Below, piece after piece: positions 7,678 to 14,622 of a DNA stretch of 64,000 bases. The number at the start of each line of letters is the position of its first letter. Position 1 is the first letter of the stretch. The notes under the pieces were generated by a model. That model saw only the letters and a program-made list of their open reading frames with translations, was not told the DNA's origin and searched no databases. This DNA is from Jejudonia soesokkakensis (lineage in GTDB: Bacteria > Bacteroidota > Bacteroidia > Flavobacteriales > Flavobacteriaceae), in NCBI RefSeq assembly GCF_042664795.1, contig NZ_JBHTBN010000003.1, forward strand, positions 248,001-312,000. The letters run 5' to 3'. A program made the translations under genes and the position numbers.

Positions 7678-8646
7678 ATGAACTTCAAACTTTTAAAAAA
7701 TATATTCCCCTTTATATTCTGTATAACAATACTTTCAGCAACAGCACAGCAAAAAACAAATCCTAAAGATCAGGATGAAGAACTGGGTAAAGTAGCCTGG
7801 TTACGGGATTATGATGCTGCAATACAGCTTTCAGCAAAACACAATAAACCAATTTTAATATTATTTCAAGAAGTTCCTGGTTGTGCGACGTGTCGTAATT
7901 ATGGGCATAATGTATTGAGTAATCCGTTGATGACCGAAGCAATTGAAAACGAATTTATTCCACTTGCTATTTTTAATAACAAAGGAGGCAATGATGCTAA
8001 AATCTTAAAAAAATACAACGAGCCTAGCTGGAATAATCCAGTAGTTCGCATTGTGGATCAAAATGGTGATAATCTGGTAAGACGCGTAGCAAGTGATTAT
8101 TCGGCCAAAGGATTATTTGATGCCATGGTTACTTCACTAAAAAAATACGGGAATGAAATTCCGGAATATATGCAGATTTTAGGAAAAGAACTTTCCGCAG
8201 TAAATAACCAAAAAGAGGCCTATTACAGTATGTATTGTTTCTGGACGGGCGAAAAGCAATTAGGAAGCAACGAAGGAGTTTTAAATACCGAAGCCGGTTT
8301 TATGAAAGGTCGCGAAGTGGTAAAAGTGACCTATAATCCAGAAATAATAGCAGATCAAATGCTAACTAGCTTTGCCAAACAAAACAACATGTCTCCAATA
8401 AACAAGGATTCTTCCTATAGGGCCTCTAAAAAGGATGAAGATTATTATTTACAACATTCCAATTTTAAATATTTACCATTAAGCCCGTTGCAGCGCACAA
8501 AAATTAATAGTGCCTTAGGAAGCAGACAAAATGCTGAAAAGTATTTAAGTCCTAAACAACTTAAATGGCTTACCTCTTTAAGAACTTCGGAAAAGAAAGT
8601 GCGATTTGACAAAGAATTCAATGAAGCCTGGGCCTCTGTAGAATAA
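7678..8646 (+). CDS. Exported thioredoxin-like protein (VPGUxxT-like, Cys form) with MsrA-like C-terminal domain
   Basis: This 322-residue protein has a signal peptide (about residues 1-23) and a thioredoxin-like domain with the motif VPGCATC at 66-72 (Cys69 and Cys72). The motif sits where the VPGUxxT (seleno)protein family has Sec. A second domain from about residue 180 resembles methionine sulfoxide reductase A: YCFWTGEKQLG (Cys187 at the catalytic position), GVLNTEAGF and EVVKVTYNPEII. The true MsrA at 60915 in this window has the matching GCFWCVEAIYE and EAVEIIYDPTLV. Likely acts in periplasmic thiol or methionine redox repair; this is inference. The ATG at 7678 gives a proper signal peptide, while the frame upstream crosses a terminator. 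A terminator also follows the gene. Confidence 0.75.
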   Translation: MNFKLLKNIFPFIFCITILSATAQQKTNPKDQDEELGKVAWLRDYDAAIQLSAKHNKPILILFQEVPGCATCRNYGHNVLSNPLMTEAIENEFIPLAIFNNKGGNDAKILKKYNEPSWNNPVVRIVDQNGDNLVRRVASDYSAKGLFDAMVTSLKKYGNEIPEYMQILGKELSAVNNQKEAYYSMYCFWTGEKQLGSNEGVLNTEAGFMKGREVVKVTYNPEIIADQMLTSFAKQNNMSPINKDSSYRASKKDEDYYLQHSNFKYLPLSPLQRTKINSALGSRQNAEKYLSPKQLKWLTSLRTSEKKVRFDKEFNEAWASVE

Positions 8647-8666
8647 CTAGAATTAAACAAATTTCT

Positions 8667-8702
8667 AACCCTCTTACCTTGAACTGTAAGAGGGTTTTTG
8701 TT
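8667..8702 (+). terminator. Rho-independent terminator
   Basis: An 11-bp perfect stem (AACCCTCTTAC / GTAAGAGGGTT) with an 8-base loop is followed by TTTTG-TTTT, 20 bases after the stop of the thioredoxin/MsrA-like gene. Confidence 0.9.
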
Positions 8703-8787
8703 TTATTAAACTTCAATTTTTAAATACGTCAATTGCCGTATAATTTTATGTATATATTTTTCCGAATTTTACGAAAACATTTTTTGT

Positions 8788-10140
8788 ATGAGAACACTCG
8801 TTATTTTCGTAAGCACCTTATTTTGTTTAAATACTATTGTTGGGCAAACAGCAAGGTTTGAAGAAGCACCTTTGAATCCAAAACCCCTTGAAGCCTTGAA
8901 ATTTGTTGTACCCTCAGACATTAAAGGAGATGTCGCCTATTATGCGGGGAAATTTTACGATAACGATCGTAAGCAATTATTGGAAGATGGGTCAAGTTTT
9001 ACAAAGTATAGTCAATGGTCTAAGGAGGAAGCTTATAAAGAGAAAAGTCCGTACATGCAATTCAATACAAAAGGACAACTTACCGAGTATATCATTAATA
9101 ATTCGAGTTCACTTAGATATGTTTATGAATATGACTCCAAAGGAAACCTTATTAAAAAACAATATCAGAACGACATTACTACATATGAGTACGATAAAAA
9201 AGGAAGGCTTGACACAGAGTATAGAACGTTTAGTACTACAGACCGTACCGTATCTATAAAATATACGTACAAACAGGAAAATGACTTACTTAAAATAACT
9301 AAAACCTCAACCTATCCTGACGGAATTGAAACTGAGGAATTTCATTTTAAAGATGGAAGAAAAGTGTATGAAAAATCGGCACTTAGTGTTGAAAGTATTT
9401 GTGAACCCGATGGTAAAGGAAATTGTGTTTCAAAAAAATATATAAAAGACAATCGAATTGAAAAAGTACATTACAATGTTGTATACCGAGATCATATGAA
9501 ACCTGAATATGTTGTAGTGAGAGATATTCGTGCAAACCAGTATGCAGTGAGCATTCCACAAATCGAAATTGAAGGAAGTATCATTAATTTACCCATGGAT
9601 CGTCTAAAAGAGGATGTTCTTATTTACTTACCAAATACTAAACAATATCTAATTGCTAATGATTTTTATGATTCGAAAATTACCAAGGAGAATCCTGTTC
9701 CTGTTGAGATTCTTCAAAGTAATAGTCCGTATCTGGGTATTTGGTATAGCGAAACATTTCCGGTATTTCTTAAAAACGGGAGTAGAGAGGGAATCATAAA
9801 AAATGGTGATTCTAATTACACCTTATTTTATGACCAAGAAGAAGAGAAATACTTCTATATCGATAAGAATACTAAAGGTATACCTAAAGAATTTATTAAT
9901 TTTAAAGTAATTGACGCTCCTTTGGTTATGTACATGGGCGAAAATCTTCAGGATAATATGACCTTAATTAAAGGAGCAAAACAATATTTTACCTATGGTT
10001 GGTCTTCCAAACCTCTAAATGAAAAAGAGGCTATTTTATTTTATGAAAATACACCGCTTTACATTGTACCAATCATTCCGAAGCCAGAACCATTAAAAAT
10101 TTATGCTGGAAGAAATTACAAGGGAGAAAAATATGAGTAA
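8788..10140 (+). CDS. Exported hypothetical protein with YD-like repeats
   Basis: This 450-residue protein has a signal peptide (MRTLVIFVSTLFCLNTIVGQ). Its central part contains short repeats resembling RHS/YD units, for example YVYEYDSKGNLIKKQ and TYEYDKKGRLDTEY, followed by IKYTYKQENDLLKITKTS. The C-terminal half is beta-rich without a motif I recognise. It is flanked by a terminator upstream and a spacer before the MarR gene, so it is likely transcribed alone. YD-type repeats build elongated beta structures and often bind carbohydrate, but two or three weak units do not prove that here. Function unknown. Confidence 0.7.
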   Translation: MRTLVIFVSTLFCLNTIVGQTARFEEAPLNPKPLEALKFVVPSDIKGDVAYYAGKFYDNDRKQLLEDGSSFTKYSQWSKEEAYKEKSPYMQFNTKGQLTEYIINNSSSLRYVYEYDSKGNLIKKQYQNDITTYEYDKKGRLDTEYRTFSTTDRTVSIKYTYKQENDLLKITKTSTYPDGIETEEFHFKDGRKVYEKSALSVESICEPDGKGNCVSKKYIKDNRIEKVHYNVVYRDHMKPEYVVVRDIRANQYAVSIPQIEIEGSIINLPMDRLKEDVLIYLPNTKQYLIANDFYDSKITKENPVPVEILQSNSPYLGIWYSETFPVFLKNGSREGIIKNGDSNYTLFYDQEEEKYFYIDKNTKGIPKEFINFKVIDAPLVMYMGENLQDNMTLIKGAKQYFTYGWSSKPLNEKEAILFYENTPLYIVPIIPKPEPLKIYAGRNYKGEKYE

Positions 10141-10298
10141 GGTATTAGGTATTCTTTTAATGTACTTAAAAACATAGATAAATGTTCCAAATACTAGTTG
10201 AGGTACTGTAACTGATATTTTTTTAAATTCTTACACATTATCTATCTATAGAAATTTCTAATCCCCTACAAGTAAATTTTAAAATCTGATAAAAAATT

Positions 10299-10332
10299 CA
10301 ACAATTTACTATGCATGCATAGTAAATTGTTG
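10299..10332. promoter_or_regulatory. 34-bp perfect palindrome, probable MarR operator
   Basis: The left arm CAACAATTTACTATGCA is followed without spacer by its exact reverse complement. It abuts a TATATTTG box and lies just upstream of the MarR gene. There is no T run, so it is not a terminator. MarR regulators usually bind palindromes of about 16-20 bp and repress their own promoters, which makes autoregulation the natural reading. Confidence 0.75.
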
Positions 10333-10340
10333 TATATTTG
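10333..10340 (+). promoter_or_regulatory. Bacteroidota -7 box of the MarR/beta-oxidation promoter
   Basis: TATATTTG fits the TAnnTTTG consensus exactly and directly follows the palindrome. The -33 region would fall inside the palindrome, so repressor binding would block the sigma factor. Transcription would begin near 10346, downstream of the ATG at 10315. Confidence 0.6.
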
Positions 10341-10368
10341 GCTCACTAATGTATCAGATCAGACCCTT

Positions 10369-10824
10369 TTGAAAGAAAAAACAATAGATTATATATTACG
10401 CTCTACCTGGATGGCAGTGCAAAAGATGTACAATGAAGAAGCAGGAAGAAAAGGAAGTACTATGGCTACTGGGTTTGCTCTTATTAGTATTGATCCTGAA
10501 AAGGGAACACCTTCTACGGCCTTAGGACCTAAGATGGGAATGGAAGCGACTTCGCTATCTCGTACACTAAAAAAAATGGAAGATCAAGGTTTGATCGACC
10601 GCAGACCTAATCCGGAGGACGGACGTGGAGTGTTAATTCATTTAACTGAGTTTGGTAAAGAGATGCGTCAGTTTTCAAAGGGAGTGGTCTTTAGGTTTGA
10701 TGAAGCGGTGACCGAAAACATTTCAGAAGAAGATTTAAAAACGTTTAAAAGAGTTGCTAATACCATGCAGGAACTCATAAATAACAAAAAGATATATAAA
10801 CAAATTCATAGTTCAGAATTATGA
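10369..10824 (+). CDS. MarR family transcriptional regulator
   Basis: The 151-residue protein has the winged-helix core of the MarR family: recognition helix region GMEATSLSRTLKKMEDQGLI and wing DRRPNPEDGRGVLIHLTEFG, with dimerisation helices at both ends. The TTG at 10369 (KEKTIDYILRSTW...) is preferred. The longer frame from the ATG at 10315 would put the start codon inside the operator palindrome and ahead of the predicted transcript start. It precedes fatty-acid beta-oxidation genes, so it probably represses them and responds to an acyl-CoA or fatty acid; this is inference from context. Its last residues (about HSSEL) and its stop codon come from a heptad repeat, so the tail is probably not ancestral. 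Confidence 0.88.
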   Translation: MKEKTIDYILRSTWMAVQKMYNEEAGRKGSTMATGFALISIDPEKGTPSTALGPKMGMEATSLSRTLKKMEDQGLIDRRPNPEDGRGVLIHLTEFGKEMRQFSKGVVFRFDEAVTENISEEDLKTFKRVANTMQELINNKKIYKQIHSSEL

Positions 10825-10838
10825 ATTCAGAATTTAAA
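10804..10838. repeat. Heptad-periodic array across the MarR stop codon
   Basis: Consecutive 7-base units ATTCATA, GTTCAGA, ATTATGA, ATTCAGA, ATTTAAA run through the last MarR codons and into the leader of the next gene. The MarR TGA and an alternative downstream ATG (10821) are both inside the unit ATTATGA. Confidence 0.7.
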
Positions 10839-10841
10839 AAA

Positions 10842-13250
10842 ATGTCAAAAAGAAGAATAAATAAAGTAGCCGTCGTAGGTTCTGGAATTATGGGAAGTGG
10901 AATCGCTTGCCATTTTGCCAATATTGGTGCCGAAGTTTTATTGTTAGATATCGTGCCTCGTGAACTTACCGACAAAGAAAAAGCAAAAGGGCTTACATTG
11001 GAGGATAAAGAAGTGCGTAATCGCCTCGTTGACGAAGCACTCCAAAGCGCAATCAAATCCAAGCCTGCACCACTCTACCATAAAGATTTTGCAAGTCGTA
11101 TCACTACAGGAAATCTGGAAGATGATATTGCGAAAGTGAAAGATGTGGACTGGATTATTGAAGTCGTTGTGGAACGCTTGGATATCAAAAAGCAGGTATT
11201 TGAGAATCTTGAAAAACACAGAACACCAGGCACACTTATTACAAGTAACACTTCGGGTATTCCTATACAATTTATGAGCGATGGCCGTAGTGAAGATTTC
11301 CAGAAGCATTTCTGCGGAACACACTTTTTTAACCCTCCACGGTATCTTCAGTTATTCGAAATTATTCCGGGACCTAAAACAGATCCAGAAGTACTTGATT
11401 TCTTAAACGGTTATGGAGAAAAATTCCTCGGAAAAACTACCGTGATTGCAAAAGATACTCCAGCTTTTATCGGAAACCGAATTGGTATCTTTGGAATCCA
11501 GGCTATGTTCCACCTTGTAAAGGACATGGGATTGACGGTCGAAGAAGTGGACAAACTAACAGGACCCGTCATAGGTCGCCCCAAGTCGGCTACTTTTCGT
11601 ACCGTAGATGTGGTTGGATTAGATACCTTGGTACATGTTGCCAACGGAATTTACGAGAATGTCCCTGAAGATGAAGAACATGATATGTTCAAATTACCTC
11701 CGTTTATTTCCACTATGATGGACAATAAATGGCTGGGAAGCAAGACAGGACAAGGATTTTATAAGAAAGTAAAAAATGACGATGGGTCTTCAGAAATTCT
11801 AGGACTTGATTTAGATACCCTAGAATACAGACCTGGGAAGAAAGCAAAATTTGCAACTTTAGAATTAACAAAATCGGTTGATAATGTGGCAGACCGCTTC
11901 CCTATTCTTATTAAAGGAAAAGACAACGCAGGTGAATTCTACCGAAGAAACTTCGGAGCGATGTTCGCCTATGTTTCTAAGCGTATTCCAGAAATAACAG
12001 ATGAGCTTTACAAAATTGATGATGCCATGAAAGCTGGTTTTGGCTGGCAACATGGTCCCTTTGAGATATGGGATGCTGTTGGTGTTCAAAAAGGGCTTGA
12101 GTTAATTAAAGAAGCCGGTAAAGAAGTAGATAGCTGGGTCACAGACATGATCGCTTCAGGAGTTGATTCATTCTATACCGTGAAAGATGGCGCTACTTAT
12201 TACTATGACATTCCAAAGAAAGCACACGTAAAAATACCCGGTCAGGATGCATTTGTTATTCTTGATAATATCAGAAAACCTTCCGAAGTATTTAGTAACA
12301 GTGGTGTTTCTGTTCAGGATCTTGGCGACGGAATCTTAAACGTAGAATTCCGAAGTAAAATGAACAGTATCGGCGGCGATGTACTTTCCGGACTCAATAA
12401 AGCAATTGATCTTGCTGAAAGTTCGTACGACGGATTGGTTGTTGCCAACCAAGGGACTAACTTTTCTGTAGGTGCGAATATCGGAATGATTTTTATGATG
12501 GCGGCAGAGCAGGAATATGATGAATTAAATGCTGCTGTAAAATATTTTCAAGATACCTGCATGAGATTGCGGTATTCCTCGATCCCAACCGTTGTGGCAC
12601 CTCACGGAATGACCTTAGGTGGCGGATGTGAAATGACATTACATGCAGATCGCGTGGTTGCGGCTGCGGAAAGTTATATAGGTTTGGTTGAATTTGGAGT
12701 AGGTGTGATTCCAGGTGGAGGTGGATCTAAAGAAATGGCGTTAAGAGCCAGTGATTCATTTGAAAAAGACGATGTAGAACTGAACCGTTTGCGTCAGCAC
12801 TTTCTAACCGTTGCCATGGCTAAGGTTTCAACCTCTGCCCATGAAGCGTATGATCTTGATATTCTGAAGCCTGGAAAAGATATAGTTGTTGTCAATAAAA
12901 ACCGTCAGATCGCAACCGCAAAAGCAGTGGCTAGACAGATGGCAGATATGGGCTACACAAAACCACCAAAACGAACCGATGTAAAGGTATTAGGAAAGCA
13001 GGCGTTAGGTATGTTCTATGTTGGAACCGACTCAATGGAAGCCAGCAATTATATTAGTGAACATGATCAAAAAATCGCAGACAAATTAGCGTACGTAATG
13101 GCAGGTGGAGACTTATCTGAACCAACCATGGTAAGTGAACAGTACTTATTGGATCTAGAACGTGAAGCATTTTTAAGCTTAACAGGAGAACGCAAAACAT
13201 TAGAGCGTTTGCAGCATATGATTCAAAAAGGAAAACCGTTGAGAAATTAG
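10842..13250 (+). CDS. Bifunctional 3-hydroxyacyl-CoA dehydrogenase / enoyl-CoA hydratase
   Basis: This 802-residue protein catalyses the two middle steps of fatty-acid beta-oxidation. The N-terminal NAD-binding domain has GSGIMGSG at 13-20, then the HADH signature (CGTHFFNPPRYLQLFEIIPG) and two C-terminal HADH domains (IGNRIGIFG; FGWQHGPFEIWDAVG). A crotonase domain ends the protein (NQGTNFSVGANIG; GMTLGGGCEMTLHADRV; VEFGVGVIPGGGGS). In enterobacterial FadB the hydratase is N-terminal, so the domain order is reversed here. I chose the ATG at 10842 (MSKRRINKVAVVGSG) because the longer frame from 10821 begins in a heptad repeat; that earlier ATG does overlap the MarR stop (ATGA) and could still be used. 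First enzyme of the operon with thiolase and acyl-CoA dehydrogenase. Confidence 0.93.
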   Translation: MSKRRINKVAVVGSGIMGSGIACHFANIGAEVLLLDIVPRELTDKEKAKGLTLEDKEVRNRLVDEALQSAIKSKPAPLYHKDFASRITTGNLEDDIAKVKDVDWIIEVVVERLDIKKQVFENLEKHRTPGTLITSNTSGIPIQFMSDGRSEDFQKHFCGTHFFNPPRYLQLFEIIPGPKTDPEVLDFLNGYGEKFLGKTTVIAKDTPAFIGNRIGIFGIQAMFHLVKDMGLTVEEVDKLTGPVIGRPKSATFRTVDVVGLDTLVHVANGIYENVPEDEEHDMFKLPPFISTMMDNKWLGSKTGQGFYKKVKNDDGSSEILGLDLDTLEYRPGKKAKFATLELTKSVDNVADRFPILIKGKDNAGEFYRRNFGAMFAYVSKRIPEITDELYKIDDAMKAGFGWQHGPFEIWDAVGVQKGLELIKEAGKEVDSWVTDMIASGVDSFYTVKDGATYYYDIPKKAHVKIPGQDAFVILDNIRKPSEVFSNSGVSVQDLGDGILNVEFRSKMNSIGGDVLSGLNKAIDLAESSYDGLVVANQGTNFSVGANIGMIFMMAAEQEYDELNAAVKYFQDTCMRLRYSSIPTVVAPHGMTLGGGCEMTLHADRVVAAAESYIGLVEFGVGVIPGGGGSKEMALRASDSFEKDDVELNRLRQHFLTVAMAKVSTSAHEAYDLDILKPGKDIVVVNKNRQIATAKAVARQMADMGYTKPPKRTDVKVLGKQALGMFYVGTDSMEASNYISEHDQKIADKLAYVMAGGDLSEPTMVSEQYLLDLEREAFLSLTGERKTLERLQHMIQKGKPLRN

Positions 13251-13266
13251 AATTTTACCCAAAGAA

Positions 13267-13297
13267 ATTGTCCCCTTGAGGGGACTTTAGGGGTGTT
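13267..13297. repeat. Copy 2 of the 31-bp GC-rich interspersed repeat
   Basis: It differs from the copy at 5526-5556 at one position and contains the dyad CCCCTTGAGGGG. It is followed at 13320-13342 by a related GC-rich segment (GCCCCCTTAAAAGGAGGG). Both lie in the 116-base gap between the dehydrogenase and thiolase genes. Confidence 0.75.
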
Positions 13298-13366
13298 ATC
13301 GAAATAGTAAAACATCTCCTCGCCCCCTTAAAAGGAGGGAGAAATACAAATTAAAATTATCAAAAA

Positions 13367-14557
13367 ATGAAAACCGCATATATAGTAAAAGCATACAGAA
13401 CCGCCGTAGGGAAGGCACCTCGTGGGGTATTCCGTTTTAAACGAGCAGACGACCTTGCTGCAGAGACCATTCAATACATGATGAAAGAACTACCCAATCT
13501 TGATAAAAAGCGTATTGACGACGTTATTGTTGGTAACGCAATGCCAGAAGGTTCTCAGGGTTTAAATTTTGGACGATTAATTTCCTTGATGGGATTGGAT
13601 ATTGTAGATGTTCCAGGAATGACAGTAAACCGTTTTTGTTCTTCGGGTGTTGAAACCATTGCTCTTGCAGCCGCAAAAATTCAGGCAGGGATGGCTCATT
13701 GTATCATTGCTGGTGGTGCCGAAAGTATGAGTAGCGTTCCTATGTCTGGATATAAACCAGAGCTCAATTATGACATTGTAAAAAATGGACATGAAGATTA
13801 TTACTGGGGAATGGGGAATACTGCAGAAGCGGTTGCAAACCAATTTAAAGTTTCTCGTGAAGACCAAGACGAATTTGCATATAATTCGCATATGAAAGCG
13901 CTAAAAGCACAAGAAGAAAATCGTTTTCAAGATCAGATTGTTCCCATTGAAGTTGAAGAAACATACGTGGATGAAAATAGTAAAAAAGCCACAAAAAAAT
14001 ATACTGTCACTAAAGATGAAGGTCCTAGAAAAGGAACAAGCCTGGACGCTTTAGCAAAATTACGTCCTGTTTTTGCAGAAGGCGGAAGTGTCACAGCTGG
14101 AAACTCTTCGCAAATGAGTGACGGAGCCGCTTTTGTAATGGTGATGAGCGAAGAAATGGTAAAAGAATTGAACATAGAACCTATCGCAAGAATGGTGAAC
14201 TATGCGGCCATGGGTGTTGAACCTCGCATCATGGGAATTGGTCCTGTAAAGGCAATCCCAAAAGCATTACAACAAGCTGGTTTAAAACAAGATGACATCA
14301 AATTGATTGAATTAAACGAAGCCTTTGCTTCACAGAGTTTGGCAGTCATGCGTGAGCTAGATCTCAATCAGGATATCGTTAATGTTAACGGTGGAGCGAT
14401 TGCTTTAGGACATCCTCTTGGATGTACAGGCGCAAAACTTTCGGTACAGTTATTTGATGAGATGCGTAAAAGAAATATGCAGGGTCAACACGGTATGGTA
14501 ACCATGTGTGTGGGTACTGGACAAGGTGCTGCAGGAATTTTTGAATTTCTTAACTAG
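13367..14557 (+). CDS. Acetyl-CoA acyltransferase (thiolase)
   Basis: This 396-residue, full-length thiolase catalyses the final thiolytic step of beta-oxidation. Visible active-site elements are the nucleophile Cys91 in NRFCSSGVETIALAAAKIQ, the GGAESMS segment, the His-containing GGAIALGHPLGCTGAKL and the second Cys in MVTMCVGTGQGAAGIFE. The order dehydrogenase/hydratase - thiolase - acyl-CoA dehydrogenase is the standard flavobacterial fad operon, behind a MarR regulator. It could equally act as acetyl-CoA acetyltransferase, but the operon favours 3-ketoacyl-CoA substrates. Confidence 0.93.
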   Translation: MKTAYIVKAYRTAVGKAPRGVFRFKRADDLAAETIQYMMKELPNLDKKRIDDVIVGNAMPEGSQGLNFGRLISLMGLDIVDVPGMTVNRFCSSGVETIALAAAKIQAGMAHCIIAGGAESMSSVPMSGYKPELNYDIVKNGHEDYYWGMGNTAEAVANQFKVSREDQDEFAYNSHMKALKAQEENRFQDQIVPIEVEETYVDENSKKATKKYTVTKDEGPRKGTSLDALAKLRPVFAEGGSVTAGNSSQMSDGAAFVMVMSEEMVKELNIEPIARMVNYAAMGVEPRIMGIGPVKAIPKALQQAGLKQDDIKLIELNEAFASQSLAVMRELDLNQDIVNVNGGAIALGHPLGCTGAKLSVQLFDEMRKRNMQGQHGMVTMCVGTGQGAAGIFEFLN

Positions 14558-14592
14558 TAAAAATTAAATTGAAAAGGAGGCATTGATGTTTT

Positions 14593-14620
14593 ACTCAATA
14601 CTCAAAACTCATAACTAATA
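14593..14620. repeat. Heptad-periodic array before the acyl-CoA dehydrogenase start
   Basis: Four successive 7-base units ACTCAAT, ACTCAAA, ACTCATA, ACTAATA end two bases before the ATG at 14623. They occupy the position of the leader/ribosome-binding region. Confidence 0.65.
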
Positions 14621-14622
14621 AT

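Noticed and set aside
7873..7899. Selenocysteine codon in the VPGUxxT-like protein
   Set aside because: The codon at the Sec position is TGT (Cys), not TGA.
10299..10332. Palindrome as a transcription terminator
   Set aside because: There is no T run after it, the loop would be zero bases, and it is followed by a promoter box; an operator fits better.
10315..10368. Extended N-terminus of the MarR protein from the ATG at 10315
   Set aside because: The ATG lies in the centre of the operator palindrome and upstream of the predicted transcript start, and the added residues have no family similarity.
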